Assembly (NCBI RefSeq): GCF_012933385.1 | Contig: NZ_JABBPN010000006.1 | Location: 121,031-185,030 of the forward strand | Reading direction: 5' to 3' | DNA length: 64,000 nucleotides | DNA from: Paenibacillus lemnae | GTDB lineage: Bacteria > Bacillota > Bacilli > Paenibacillales > Paenibacillaceae | Shown here: positions 28,498 through 38,403 of the stretch, piece by piece | How the letters are laid out: each line of letters opens with the position of its first letter | Numbering within the stretch: position 1 is the stretch's first letter | Position numbers and translations under genes: made by a program | The notes under the pieces: generated by a model | The model's input: only the letters and a program-made list of their open reading frames with translations | The model's database searches: none | Told to the model about the DNA's origin: nothing

Positions 28498-28500
28498 GTG

Positions 28501-29829
28501 TTACACCTCCATAACAAGCAGCTCAGGATTAGCGAGCAGTTGTTTAATGTAATTCATAAAGTTTTGAGCTGTAGCACCATCGATAATACGGTGGTCAAAG
28601 CTTAAGGACAATGCCATAACCGGAGCAGCAATAATTTCCCCGTCTTTAACTACAGCTTTCTCGGAAATACGTCCAGTACCCAGAATCGCAACTTCAGGGA
28701 AGTTGATGATTGGAGTAAAGAACATACCCCCTGCAGAACCAATGTTAGAGATCGAGATTGTGGAACCTCTCATCTCTCCAGCGCTCAGCTTGCCTTCACG
28801 ACCGCGAGCAGCCAAATCACGAATGCTGTCAGCAATCATCCAGATGCTCTTGCGGTCAGCATCTTTGATGACCGGAACGATCAGGCCGTTGTCTGTGTCT
28901 GTAGCAATACCGATGTTGTAGTACTTTTTGTACACAATCTCGTTGCTCTCTTCGTCAATCATCGCATTCAGAGCCGGGAATTGACGGCTTGCTGCAACTA
29001 ATGCTTTAACGATGAACGGCAGGTATGTTACTTTAGTGCCCTTTTTCTCAGCGATTGGTTTCATGCGTGTACGGAATGCTACAAGCTCGGTTACATCCAC
29101 TTCATCCATGATGGTTACATGCGGAGCTGTGTAAGCCGATTTAACCATTGCATTGGAAATTGCTTTGCGAATACCTTTGAATGGTACGCGCTCTTCTTCA
29201 GCACGAGCATCGGAAACCGGTGCAGCCGAAGAAGCTGCTGGTACTGCTGCTTGTGTTTCTGCTGCCTGCTCTTCAGCTTTAGGAGCTGCAGCGCCGCCGC
29301 CATTTTTAAAGGATTCAACATCCTCACGAGTCACCTTACCGTTGTTGCCGGAACCTTGAACCTGAGAAAGATCGACGCCCTGCTCACGAGCAAATTTACG
29401 AACGCTCGGTGTCGCCAGCACATCTTTATTAGGAGCTGACGGTGTGGAAGCCTCGCCAGCTTCGCCTTCCTTGGCATCTGCAGGTGCATCTGATGCTGGA
29501 GATGATTGTGTATCCACTCCGCCTTTAGCCGAATCAACTTCCTGCTCAGTTTGTTCATTTGCCTGCTCTTCTTGCTCAGGGATTTCACCTTCAGCATCAA
29601 TAACCGCAACGACTTCGCCAACGCGGCACACTTGACCGTCCTTGGTAAAGACCTCCTGAACCGTACCGTTAACGGGACAAGGAACTTCAACGACGGCCTT
29701 GTCGTTCTGTACTTCCATGATGATGTCGTCGTCTGTTACTTTGTCGCCTGGCTTGATGTGCATCTTGATAATTTCACCTTCGTGCAAACCTTCGCCCAGC
29801 TCTGGAAAACGATATTCAAATTTTGCCAA
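28501..29829 (-). CDS. pdhC: Dihydrolipoamide acetyltransferase, E2 of pyruvate dehydrogenase
   Basis: This 442-residue core subunit has one lipoyl domain (residues 1-80, lipoyl Lys in QNDKAVVEV at K44), an Ala/Glu/Pro-rich linker, a peripheral-subunit-binding domain (about 138-172, TPSVRKFAREQG), a second flexible Ala-rich linker and the catalytic acetyltransferase domain with FDHRIIDG (H413 and D417). One lipoyl domain is the usual number in Bacillales. The ATG has an AGGGAGG site. It lies 30 nt after pdhB and almost abuts pdhD. It carries acetyl groups from E1 to CoA in the cytoplasmic complex. Confidence 0.95.
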   Translation of the reverse strand: MAKFEYRFPELGEGLHEGEIIKMHIKPGDKVTDDDIIMEVQNDKAVVEVPCPVNGTVQEVFTKDGQVCRVGEVVAVIDAEGEIPEQEEQANEQTEQEVDSAKGGVDTQSSPASDAPADAKEGEAGEASTPSAPNKDVLATPSVRKFAREQGVDLSQVQGSGNNGKVTREDVESFKNGGGAAAPKAEEQAAETQAAVPAASSAAPVSDARAEEERVPFKGIRKAISNAMVKSAYTAPHVTIMDEVDVTELVAFRTRMKPIAEKKGTKVTYLPFIVKALVAASRQFPALNAMIDEESNEIVYKKYYNIGIATDTDNGLIVPVIKDADRKSIWMIADSIRDLAARGREGKLSAGEMRGSTISISNIGSAGGMFFTPIINFPEVAILGTGRISEKAVVKDGEIIAAPVMALSLSFDHRIIDGATAQNFMNYIKQLLANPELLVMEV

Positions 29830-29859
29830 CTGTAAAACCTCCCTAGATAATTACTGCAA

Positions 29860-30837
29860 TTAGAATTCCATGACTTTCTTAACAGCCTCTACGATACGAG
29901 CAGGTGTTGGCAGCCAGGCATCCTCAATTTGAGCATAGGCATATACTGTGTCTGGTGCAGTTACACGCAGCACAGGAGCTTCCAGATGCAGAATTGCTTT
30001 TTCATTGATTTGGGCAATAACTTCTGCAGCAACGCCGGCTGTTTTTTGAGCTTCCTGAACCACGATCGCACGATTCGTTTTCTTGATGGATTCAAGAAGT
30101 GTATCGATATCGATTGGAGCTACGGTGCGCAGGTCAATGATTTCAGCCTTAATGCCCTGTTTTTCCAATTCATCAGCCGCTTTGGTTGCCGTGTGAACCA
30201 TCAGTCCGTAAGAGATGATTGTCACATCGGAACCTTCGCGAACAATGTTGGCTTTGCCGATCTCAACGGTGTATTCACCTTCCGGAACTTCAGCGCGGAA
30301 AGCGTGATACAAGTTCAAATGCTCCATAAAGAAGACCGGATCATTGTCACGGATGGCAGAGATCAGAAGACCCTTTGCATCATAAGGATTGGAAGGAATT
30401 ACGACTTTAATACCCGGACTTTGAGCAATTAAACCTTCCAGTGAGTCTGTATGAAGCTCAGCCGCTTTTACGCCTCCGCCAAACGGTGTGCGGAAAACGA
30501 TTGGTGAGGTATATTTGCCGCCTGAACGGTAACGCATCCGAGCCGCTTGTACCAAAATTTGATCTAGTGCTTCATAGATAAATCCGACAAACTGAATTTC
30601 AGCGATCGGACGGAAACCTTGAATACCCAGACCGACAGCCATACCACCGATGGCAGACTCAGCTAGCGGTGTATCGAAGACGCGCTCTTCACCAAATTCT
30701 TTTTGCAGTCCTTCCGTTACACGGAAAACACCGCCGACATTACCAACGTCCTCACCGAAGATGACAACGTTCGGATCACGGTTCAATTCGACGCGCATAG
30801 CGTCGCGAATCGCTTCTTTCATGTTCATTTGTGCCAT
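29860..30837 (-). CDS. pdhB: Pyruvate dehydrogenase E1 beta subunit
   Basis: This 325-residue subunit forms the E1 heterotetramer with PdhA and supplies part of the thiamine diphosphate site, including the Glu in the [18 protein letters not shown] region that activates the cofactor. Other conserved parts are [16 protein letters not shown], the TPFGGG loop and the C-terminal [18 protein letters not shown]. The ATG follows an AAGGAGGAAATG-like site. It lies 88 nt downstream of pdhA in the same direction with no terminator between. Confidence 0.95.
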   Translation of the reverse strand: MAQMNMKEAIRDAMRVELNRDPNVVIFGEDVGNVGGVFRVTEGLQKEFGEERVFDTPLAESAIGGMAVGLGIQGFRPIAEIQFVGFIYEALDQILVQAARMRYRSGGKYTSPIVFRTPFGGGVKAAELHTDSLEGLIAQSPGIKVVIPSNPYDAKGLLISAIRDNDPVFFMEHLNLYHAFRAEVPEGEYTVEIGKANIVREGSDVTIISYGLMVHTATKAADELEKQGIKAEIIDLRTVAPIDIDTLLESIKKTNRAIVVQEAQKTAGVAAEVIAQINEKAILHLEAPVLRVTAPDTVYAYAQIEDAWLPTPARIVEAVKKVMEF

Positions 30838-30925
30838 TGCTTCATTTCCTCCTTAGACATAACAGATCACATAAGCTTAGCAGTACCGCATTTTGTATGA
30901 GACGCGGCCAAACAGCCGCATTATC

Positions 30926-32170
<1,245 letters not shown>

Positions 32171-32248
32171 TCATTCCAGTGACAACAGGTTAATCTTAAC
32201 TTATTGTGGACATCTTTTCAAAAACTTACCCTCGAAAGGTGACGAAAC

Positions 32249-32977
32249 ATGACAGATAAATCATTAATGAAGCGTACCATTGTGAAAGAAGAAATTCAAA
32301 GCCGTCATTTAAAAGAGTCGCGGAACCTGCGCATCTACCTTCCTCCGAGCTACAATGAACTGCTTAGTTATCCTGTCGTTTACTGTCAGGATGGTGAAGA
32401 GTTTTTTAATTTTGGACGTATCGCTACCTGGGCCAATCAGCTGATCCTGGAAGAAGGACTGGATCCATTCATTATTGTAGGAGTCGAAGTGAATACCAAG
32501 ATACGCACGGAAGAATATGCTCCTTTCGGGAATCGGTTTGATGCCTATCTCTCCTGTTTTGCCGAAGAAATTATTCCCTATGTAGAAGAGAAATATCCCG
32601 TGCGCCAAGATCCGGATCAACGTGTCCTGGCAGGTGATTCCTTGGGAGGAAGTGTATCCCTGCATATTGCTTTGCGTTACCCCGAACTGTTTCATCGCAT
32701 CATTAGCTTGTCCGGTGCCTTTTATGAGCAGTCTCAGCATATTATGACCCTGGAAACCGATCTGTCCTGGCTGAATATCTTTATGATCGTCGGCCTCCAA
32801 GAGGACAGCTATACGACCGATACCGGTGTATACAATTTTGTGGAGCTGAACCGGGATACCAAACAGCTGCTGGAAGACCGCGGTGCCACGGTGCATTATG
32901 AAGAGAAGGACGGCCGCCATATCTGGGGATTTTGGCAGAAAGAACTTCCGTCAGCTCTTATGTACTTCTTAAAATAA
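32249..32977 (+). CDS. Alpha/beta-hydrolase esterase (enterochelin-esterase-like)
   Basis: This 242-residue protein is a putative esterase of the Fes/esterase-D type. The nucleophile elbow is AGDSLGGSVSLHIA with Ser in the G-x-S-x-G motif, and the catalytic His lies in DGRHIWGFW near the C-terminus. It lacks a signal peptide, so it acts in the cytoplasm. Relatives hydrolyse siderophore trilactones or S-formylglutathione, but no siderophore gene is nearby and the substrate cannot be assigned. ATG with an AAAGGTGA site. It is divergent from pdhA and is followed by a terminator, so it is probably monocistronic. Confidence 0.85.
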   Translation: MTDKSLMKRTIVKEEIQSRHLKESRNLRIYLPPSYNELLSYPVVYCQDGEEFFNFGRIATWANQLILEEGLDPFIIVGVEVNTKIRTEEYAPFGNRFDAYLSCFAEEIIPYVEEKYPVRQDPDQRVLAGDSLGGSVSLHIALRYPELFHRIISLSGAFYEQSQHIMTLETDLSWLNIFMIVGLQEDSYTTDTGVYNFVELNRDTKQLLEDRGATVHYEEKDGRHIWGFWQKELPSALMYFLK

Positions 32978-32992
32978 TCATGTACTCTTTAA

Positions 32993-33045
32993 AAAAAGAT
33001 GAACAATATGCGCATTGATAAAGAATGTGCTTTGTTCATCTTTTT
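32993..33045. terminator. Terminator after the esterase gene
   Basis: AAAAAGATGAACAA pairs with TTGTTCATCTTTTT and an inner GCGCATT/AATGTGC stem extends it. It can work from both strands between convergent genes. Confidence 0.88.
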
Positions 33046-33116
33046 GGCTTCGGAGATGCATCCGCTTACATAATTTTTGTAAAGAGGAACGTAAAGCACC
33101 CCTTTGTTGAACATGA

Positions 33117-33581
33117 TTATAACTTTTCTTTGACAATTCTGTCCAGCAATACCTCGCACCCCAAATCAATTAAACGATAAACCTCATCAAAGTTACCGGT
33201 GAAGTACGGATCCGGGACCTCTCTCAGTATTTCATCAGGAAGTAAGTCCATGAATTTAATAATATCCACTCCTTCACCGCCTGGAAGAGATCTTAAATTT
33301 TCTACATTGGAATCATCCATAGCAATCACATAGTCAAAATCCGTAAAATCCTGGCTGTTCACCTGTCTGGCCGAAACTCCCTCATAACTGATTCGCCAGC
33401 TGTCCAGCAGCTTACGTGTCCCTTCGTGAGGAAGTTTGCCAATATGCCAGTCTCCAGTGCCCGCTGAATCAACTTTAACTTTATCATCCAATCTTTTTTG
33501 AACGATTTTATGACGCAGAACAGCTTCCGCCATCGGTGAACGACAGATGTTGCCCAAACAAACGAACAGGACAGAAATCAT
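33117..33581 (-). CDS. Low-molecular-weight protein tyrosine phosphatase
   Basis: This 154-residue phosphatase carries the P-loop CLGNICRS with the nucleophilic Cys and Arg (C-x5-R-S) near the N-terminus, and the general-acid Asp in DPYFTGNFDEVY. These define the small cytoplasmic PTP family (B. subtilis YwlE/YfkJ type), which removes phosphate from tyrosine or, for YwlE, arginine. The YwlE-type Thr in the P-loop is not obvious, so a tyrosine or general phosphatase is more likely. The ATG at 33581 has AAAGGA nine nt upstream; an ATG three codons earlier abuts that site. Confidence 0.9.
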   Translation of the reverse strand: MISVLFVCLGNICRSPMAEAVLRHKIVQKRLDDKVKVDSAGTGDWHIGKLPHEGTRKLLDSWRISYEGVSARQVNSQDFTDFDYVIAMDDSNVENLRSLPGGEGVDIIKFMDLLPDEILREVPDPYFTGNFDEVYRLIDLGCEVLLDRIVKEKL

Positions 33582-33625
33582 AAGCTTCATTCCTTTCAGA
33601 TAATGTGGGAGATCTTATCAAATGT

Positions 33626-34270
33626 TCAGATGACTGTGTCTTTGCCTTTTTGACCAGTTTCTGCAGTGAGCAGACGCCTAGGCAGTCGCCAGCGATAGTG
33701 TACAGACATCATCCGGAATATGATAACTAGAACAAAGAGCAGGAGCAGCTGCCAGGTTGAAGTGGTGATTCCCAGGCCAATTGCAGCACCGGCAGCCATA
33801 GCCCATACTGCATAAATCTCATCGCGCAGGACCAGCGGTTTACGGCCAGCCAGCAGGTCACGGACAATACCGCCTCCGATTCCTGTTAGAGCCGCTGCTA
33901 CAATGACAGCACTCATCGGATGATTCATCTGCGTCGCATAAATTCCCCCCTGGATGGCGAAAGCCGACAATCCTATTGCATCAAATAGGGCTTCTGTTCG
34001 CTTCCAATGCTTGATCCAAGCCATTGGAAGAATAAAAGCTACAAAGACTGAAATAACTGCAAGCAGGATCAAGTCTCCCTGGCTCCACAGTGTTGTTACC
34101 GGTACACCGATAAGAACGTTTCGGATAACGCCGCCCCCAAACGCTGTAACGAGCCCTAATACGACTATACCCAAAATGTCGTATTCTTCCTCCATAGCCA
34201 CAAATGCACCGGACATGGCGAATGCTACAGTGCCAATGATGCTGAACCAATCAAATACATGCATGTCCAA
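33626..34270 (-). CDS. TRIC-type/UPF0126 membrane protein
   Basis: This 214-residue protein has about seven membrane helices arranged as two similar three-helix repeats. Each repeat carries a Gly-rich motif followed by Arg: FGGGVIRNVLIG in the first and IGGGIVRDLLAGR in the second. That is the signature of the UPF0126/YvgT/YicG family, related to trimeric intracellular cation channels; prokaryotic members conduct K+ or, in some reports, transport glycine. The start is TTG at 34270, preceded by GGAGG at nine nt; the ATG two codons later is too far from the site. It lies 44 nt upstream of the phosphatase gene in the same direction. Confidence 0.85.
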   Translation of the reverse strand: MDMHVFDWFSIIGTVAFAMSGAFVAMEEEYDILGIVVLGLVTAFGGGVIRNVLIGVPVTTLWSQGDLILLAVISVFVAFILPMAWIKHWKRTEALFDAIGLSAFAIQGGIYATQMNHPMSAVIVAAALTGIGGGIVRDLLAGRKPLVLRDEIYAVWAMAAGAAIGLGITTSTWQLLLLFVLVIIFRMMSVHYRWRLPRRLLTAETGQKGKDTVI

Positions 34271-34401
34271 AATTGATTTCCTCCGCTTTCGCTTACTTTG
34301 CTCTTCTCATTTTATCCGCCGTTGATAAAATTGTGCAAGATCAAAAACTTATCTATACTGATAATAAACGACAGCTTCCGCAAAGCGAAGGAGGTTAATG
34401 C

Positions 34402-35046
34402 ATGAACATAGATAGAGTCCTCATCTTTACGGGAGGGAACCTGTCTCCAAAGCTGCTGGATGAAATTGAAGCATCAGATTATATTATTGGAGCTGACCGG
34501 GGAGCACTGTTCTTAATAGAGCACGGAATTAAACCGCATATAGCTGTTGGTGATTTTGACTCCATTTCGAAAGAACAGCTGGAACAGGTACGGATTATGA
34601 GCGGGGATACGATGACATGTGATCCGATCCAGAAGGATTTGACGGACACGGAACTCGCAATGGATATAGCCTTAAATCGTAAGCCGGAACAGATTTTGAT
34701 CATTGGAGCTACCGGAACCCGCATGGACCACACGCTTGCCAATATTCAGATGCTGACTCGGGGTGTGGAACAGCATGTCCAGACTTCTATAGTAGATCTC
34801 AACAACTACATAACACTCACCAACTCGTCATGCATGATTGAAGATAAAGGGTATACTTATGTGTCCCTGCTTCCCATGACTCCAGTAGTAACTGGCATTT
34901 ATTTAGAAGGTTTTCAATACCCACTGTACAATGCGACCCTTCATTTAGGAGAGTCACTCGGCATCAGCAACCGATTAACAGCTGAAAGAGGAACAATTAA
35001 GATCGATGATGGACTTCTGTTAATTATTCAGAGCAAAGATCATTAA
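34402..35046 (+). CDS. thiN: Thiamine pyrophosphokinase
   Basis: This 214-residue enzyme makes thiamine diphosphate from thiamine and ATP. Motifs typical of the family are GADRGALFL, VGDFDSIS (substrate and Mg binding), QKDLTDTELA and GATGTRMDHTLANIQ. The product is the cofactor of PdhA/PdhB encoded nearby, although nothing shows co-regulation. ATG with an AAGGAGG site. A weak promoter-like TTGTGC and TATACT pair (34331-34359) lies upstream. No TPP riboswitch is visible. A terminator follows. Confidence 0.93.
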   Translation: MNIDRVLIFTGGNLSPKLLDEIEASDYIIGADRGALFLIEHGIKPHIAVGDFDSISKEQLEQVRIMSGDTMTCDPIQKDLTDTELAMDIALNRKPEQILIIGATGTRMDHTLANIQMLTRGVEQHVQTSIVDLNNYITLTNSSCMIEDKGYTYVSLLPMTPVVTGIYLEGFQYPLYNATLHLGESLGISNRLTAERGTIKIDDGLLLIIQSKDH

Positions 35047-35082
35047 TTTATGACGTTTTTGTCATCCATATGATTGATCTTA

Positions 35083-35129
35083 AAAAGAGCCATAAAACCT
35101 TGAACCAGTGAGGTTTTATGGCTCTTTTC
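35083..35129 (+). terminator. Terminator after thiN
   Basis: AAAAGAGCCATAAAACCT pairs almost perfectly with AGGTTTTATGGCTCTTTT across a 10-nt loop. Confidence 0.9.
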
Positions 35130-35248
35130 AGCTTGCTCTCCACACATAATCTTTACTTTTTGTAACTTTTAATTTGATTTTAATAAATCGCTCTCATTTG
35201 AAGGCTATCAAGCGATTCAGCAACATTAGAAAAATATGTATGGTTTCA

Positions 35249-35261
35249 AATCTGTTATACT
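35249..35261 (+). promoter_or_regulatory. Extended -10 promoter of the NlpC/P60 gene
   Basis: The sequence TGTTATACT is an extended -10 element (TGn plus TATACT) about 44 nt before the start codon. No good -35 is present, as is usual for this type. Confidence 0.5.
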
Positions 35262-35304
35262 CGGTTCATCGCAACACAATACACACTTTTGGAGGTACTA
35301 CATC

Positions 35305-35814
35305 ATGAATAAACAGACTTGGATTAAAAAAGCGGTAATGATCAGCTTGAGCGCATCACTCGGTATGGGTTCACTCTTGGCAGCAGGTCCTGCTGGACAA
35401 GCAGAGGCAGCAACAAGCTCTTACTCTATAAGTAAAGGCCAAAAAGTCATTAATTTTGGTAAAAAATATATGGGTACTCCTTACAAATTTGGTGCTTCAA
35501 CCAGCACGACCCGGGTATTTGACTGCTCTTCGTTTATGAAGCATATCTTCAAACAATATGGAGTCTATCTCCCGCGCACATCCGCTGCTCAATCTAAAAT
35601 GGGCAAAGCGGTATCAAAATCTAATCTTCAAAAAGGTGATTTGGTATTCTTCTCCAGCGGCAGCCGCGCGAACGGCCGTAATGTAACCCATGTCGGCGTT
35701 TACGTTGGCAACGGTAAGTTCATGCACACCTATGGCAAGCCGGGTGTTATGGTTTCAACGCTGACTTCTGGACATTGGAGCAAGACTTATCTGAAAGCCC
35801 GCCGCGTGTTGTAA
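35305..35814 (+). CDS. Secreted NlpC/P60 peptidoglycan endopeptidase
   Basis: This 169-residue exported protein has a signal peptide (about residues 1-36, ending Q-A-E-A-A) and a single NlpC/P60 cysteine peptidase domain. The catalytic Cys lies in FDCSSFMKH, the His in THVGVYVGNG, and a third polar residue is the His of KFMHTYG. Such enzymes cut gamma-D-Glu to meso-diaminopimelate bonds in peptidoglycan peptides. It lacks SH3 or LysM anchoring repeats and is therefore a minimal form. The ATG at 35305 has GGAGGT about nine nt upstream; the longer frame starts in the promoter region. A terminator closes the single gene. Confidence 0.92.
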   Translation: MNKQTWIKKAVMISLSASLGMGSLLAAGPAGQAEAATSSYSISKGQKVINFGKKYMGTPYKFGASTSTTRVFDCSSFMKHIFKQYGVYLPRTSAAQSKMGKAVSKSNLQKGDLVFFSSGSRANGRNVTHVGVYVGNGKFMHTYGKPGVMVSTLTSGHWSKTYLKARRVL

Positions 35815-35830
35815 TCTGAATTTCCTAAAC

Positions 35831-35873
35831 AAAAACCGTTCTCTTCCTGCAAGTCTTGGAGAGAACGGTTTTT
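35831..35873. terminator. Bidirectional terminator after the NlpC/P60 gene
   Basis: AAAAACCGTTCTCT pairs with AGAGAACGGTTTTTT. It lies between convergent genes and can serve both. Confidence 0.9.
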
Positions 35874-35894
35874 TATTGTGAGAGTTATGATATC

Positions 35895-36608
35895 TCAGCT
35901 ATTCCTTTCTCCTGCCGGGGTACGGAGTAAGTATCCAGCCCCCCTGACCGTCTGAATTAACTTCCACTTATAGCCCTTGTCCATTTTCTCACGCAAATGA
36001 AGAATGTACACATCAACAACATTGGTACCTGTATGAAAATCATAATCCCAGACGTTCATCAATATTTCTTCCCGGGCACAAACCTCGTCTTTTCTTCTCG
36101 CAAGATATAGCAGGAGTTCAAATTCTTTACGGGTCAAGTCAATCGGTTTACCGGAACGAAGCACCTGCCGGCTCGACGGATTGATGCTGAGATCTCCGAT
36201 TGAGATGATCTGTTCTTTATATTTTGTGTGATTGATCTTGCTGCGGCGAAACAAATGGATCAGATTGCCTACCCTGGCTTTGAATTCGCGCTCATCCGTC
36301 CAGTCAAAGATATAATCATTGGCCCCAGCTTCTAAAGCAGCTGCTGCTTCTTCAGTACCGTCTGTACCAAGAACGATGACCGGTACCTGCTGTTTTTCTG
36401 TTTGAAAACTGTGCAGGACTTGGAATGACTTCATGCCTTCAAGAGCACTGTCCACAATGATAATATCCGGCGGAGATTGCTTTGCATGAATCATTGCGGA
36501 TGACAAATGCTCTGCAACAAGAATCGAATATCCCGCTTTCTGCAACCACTTTTGAATATGATTTCTTCGAACAACGTCCGTGACAGCCAGCAGCACCGAA
36601 TCGTTCAA
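35895..36608 (-). CDS. Atypical response regulator with winged-helix DNA-binding domain
   Basis: This protein of about 237 residues has a receiver-like domain (residues 1-118) and an OmpR-type winged helix (about 140-232: DLTRKEFELLLYLARR, VDVYILHLREKM, TVRGAGYLL). The receiver keeps a possible phospho-Asp (IIIVDSALEG) but has lost the N-terminal acidic pair, and where the conserved Lys-Pro should follow it reads DYIFDWTDE. No kinase gene is adjacent. It may therefore work without phosphorylation. The start was set at TTG 36608 because GGAGG lies nine nt upstream; the ATG at 36674 abuts its purine tract and adds 22 residues of no recognisable fold. Targets are unknown. Confidence 0.8.
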   Translation of the reverse strand: MNDSVLLAVTDVVRRNHIQKWLQKAGYSILVAEHLSSAMIHAKQSPPDIIIVDSALEGMKSFQVLHSFQTEKQQVPVIVLGTDGTEEAAAALEAGANDYIFDWTDEREFKARVGNLIHLFRRSKINHTKYKEQIISIGDLSINPSSRQVLRSGKPIDLTRKEFELLLYLARRKDEVCAREEILMNVWDYDFHTGTNVVDVYILHLREKMDKGYKWKLIQTVRGAGYLLRTPAGERNS

Positions 36609-36689
36609 GGGGCAGCGCCTCCACTTCTGTATTTGCCCATTTGACCATAGGTTGCCTAAATTAGAAGTATTCATTCCTTTTCAGATCAT

Positions 36690-36715
36690 AAAAAAACCAC
36701 TCCTTAGAGTGGCTT
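36690..36715 (-). terminator. Terminator after the ABC-F gene
   Basis: On the minus strand CCACTC pairs with GAGTGG around a 4-nt loop and is followed by seven T residues, 12 nt after the stop codon. Confidence 0.88.
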
Positions 36716-36727
36716 TAATGTTTTGGG

Positions 36728-38278
36728 CTATGACTGTTGGGACCAGTCTTCGACATTCCAAATTTTTGTTACCCAATCCTCGTAAAATTCAGGTTCGTGA
36801 GATACCAGAAGTACAGTGCCCTTAAATTCTTTCAGCGCTCTTCTCAGTTCCTCTTTGGCGGCAACATCCAAGTGGTTGGTCGGTTCGTCAAAGAGAATCC
36901 AATTGCTCTCACGCATCAGCAGCTTGCAGAGCCGGACTTTCGCTTGTTCGCCGCCGCTTAATGCCTTTAGAGGACGTGTAATGTGCTCGTTCTTTAACCC
37001 GCAGCGCGCCAGATGCGCACGAACCTCATGTTGATTCAAATGGGAAAACTCATTCCATACATCATCAATCGGAGTCAGGTTACCAGGACGAACTTCCTGT
37101 TCGAAATAGGCAGGCTCCAGAAAATCACCTTGATAGGTTTTGCCGCTGAAGGGAGGGATTTTACCCAAAATCGTTTTAAGCAGAGTCGATTTACCTACAC
37201 CGTTACAGCCTACAATCGCGATCTTTTCGCCCCGTTCAATCGTGATCGACATCTTCGGGAGCAGGGGGCGGTCATATCCAATCTCAAAATTCACACCTTC
37301 AAATACGGTCTTCCCGCTAGCACGTGCATCTTTGAAGTTAAAGACCGGCTTGGCCGCTTCTTCTGGACGGTCGATTCGGTCTAACCGATCCAGCTGCTTC
37401 TCCCGGCTTTTAGCCCGGCCAGAGGTGGAATATCTTGCTTTATTGCGCTGGATGAAATCTTCCTGCTTCTTGATAAACTCCTGCTGTTTTTCATATGCGT
37501 CAATGTGCTGGTTTTTGTTGATATCCGCCATCTCCAGAAACTTCTCATAGTTTGCTGTATAGCGAGTCAGCTTCGCAAATTCCAGATGGTAGATAACATC
37601 AACAACCTTGTTCATAAATTCCGTATCATGGGAAATCAGCATAAACGCATACGGATACTGTTTCAAGTACTGGGTAAGCCACTCAATATGTTCGACGTCC
37701 AAATAGTTCGTAGGCTCATCGAGCAGAAGCACATTCGGTTTTTCCAGCAGCAGCTTGGCAAGCAAAACTTTTGTCCGCTGGCCACCACTCAAAGTGGCAA
37801 CATCCCGATCCAGACCGATAACGGACAGGCCAAGACCATTCGCCATCTCTTCCACTTTCACATCGATCATGTAAAAGTCGCCCATTTCGAGCTGCTCCTG
37901 TATTTCGCCCATCTGCTCAAGCAGCAGTTCGAGCTCTTCAGGAGAGGCATCTCCCATTTTATCTGTGATACTCATCATTTCCTGCTCCAGCTTCAGTAAA
38001 GGAAGAAACGCATCTTTCAGCACGTCCCTTACAGACTTTCCGGGAATGAGTTTGGTATGCTGATCCAAATATCCGTACCGCACTTTTGGAGTCCATTCCA
38101 CCTTGCCGCTGTCTTTCAGCAGCTGACCGGTAAGAATGTTCATCAGCGTGGATTTACCCACACCATTCGCACCAACCAAACCCACATGTTCTCCAGCCAG
38201 CAGGCGGAAGGATACATTTTTAAACAGAACACGGTCTCCAAAATTATGGGAAACCTCTTCTACAGTCAATAAACTCAT
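36728..38278 (-). CDS. ABC-F family ATPase (ribosome-associated)
   Basis: This 516-residue soluble protein has two ABC domains and no membrane segment. Walker A motifs are GANGVGKS and GCNGVGKS, signatures LSGGQRTKV and LSGGEQAKV, and Walker B motifs LLLDEPTNYLD and ILFDEPTNHLD. Between them lies the charged linker (about residues 240-310, KKQEDFIQRNKARYSTSGRA) that reaches the peptidyl-transferase centre in ABC-F proteins. The family includes translation factors (EttA, YfmR) and antibiotic-resistance proteins (Vga, Msr). This sequence looks like a housekeeping YfmM-like member: no upstream leader peptide or resistance neighbours are seen. Its promoter was not identified. Confidence 0.9.
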   Translation of the reverse strand: MSLLTVEEVSHNFGDRVLFKNVSFRLLAGEHVGLVGANGVGKSTLMNILTGQLLKDSGKVEWTPKVRYGYLDQHTKLIPGKSVRDVLKDAFLPLLKLEQEMMSITDKMGDASPEELELLLEQMGEIQEQLEMGDFYMIDVKVEEMANGLGLSVIGLDRDVATLSGGQRTKVLLAKLLLEKPNVLLLDEPTNYLDVEHIEWLTQYLKQYPYAFMLISHDTEFMNKVVDVIYHLEFAKLTRYTANYEKFLEMADINKNQHIDAYEKQQEFIKKQEDFIQRNKARYSTSGRAKSREKQLDRLDRIDRPEEAAKPVFNFKDARASGKTVFEGVNFEIGYDRPLLPKMSITIERGEKIAIVGCNGVGKSTLLKTILGKIPPFSGKTYQGDFLEPAYFEQEVRPGNLTPIDDVWNEFSHLNQHEVRAHLARCGLKNEHITRPLKALSGGEQAKVRLCKLLMRESNWILFDEPTNHLDVAAKEELRRALKEFKGTVLLVSHEPEFYEDWVTKIWNVEDWSQQS

Positions 38279-38403
38279 ATTCTGGGTAACTCCTGTCTAT
38301 ATAAAATAAGCTCTTGCATCATCTGAATTAACGAAACCAATGACGTAATCAAGAATTTATTGTAACATAGACAGCCCCGAAGCTGAAACTGTATTTTTAG
38401 GCA

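Noticed and set aside
34321..34401. TPP riboswitch before thiN
   Set aside because: The leader is short and shows none of the conserved TPP-box segments.
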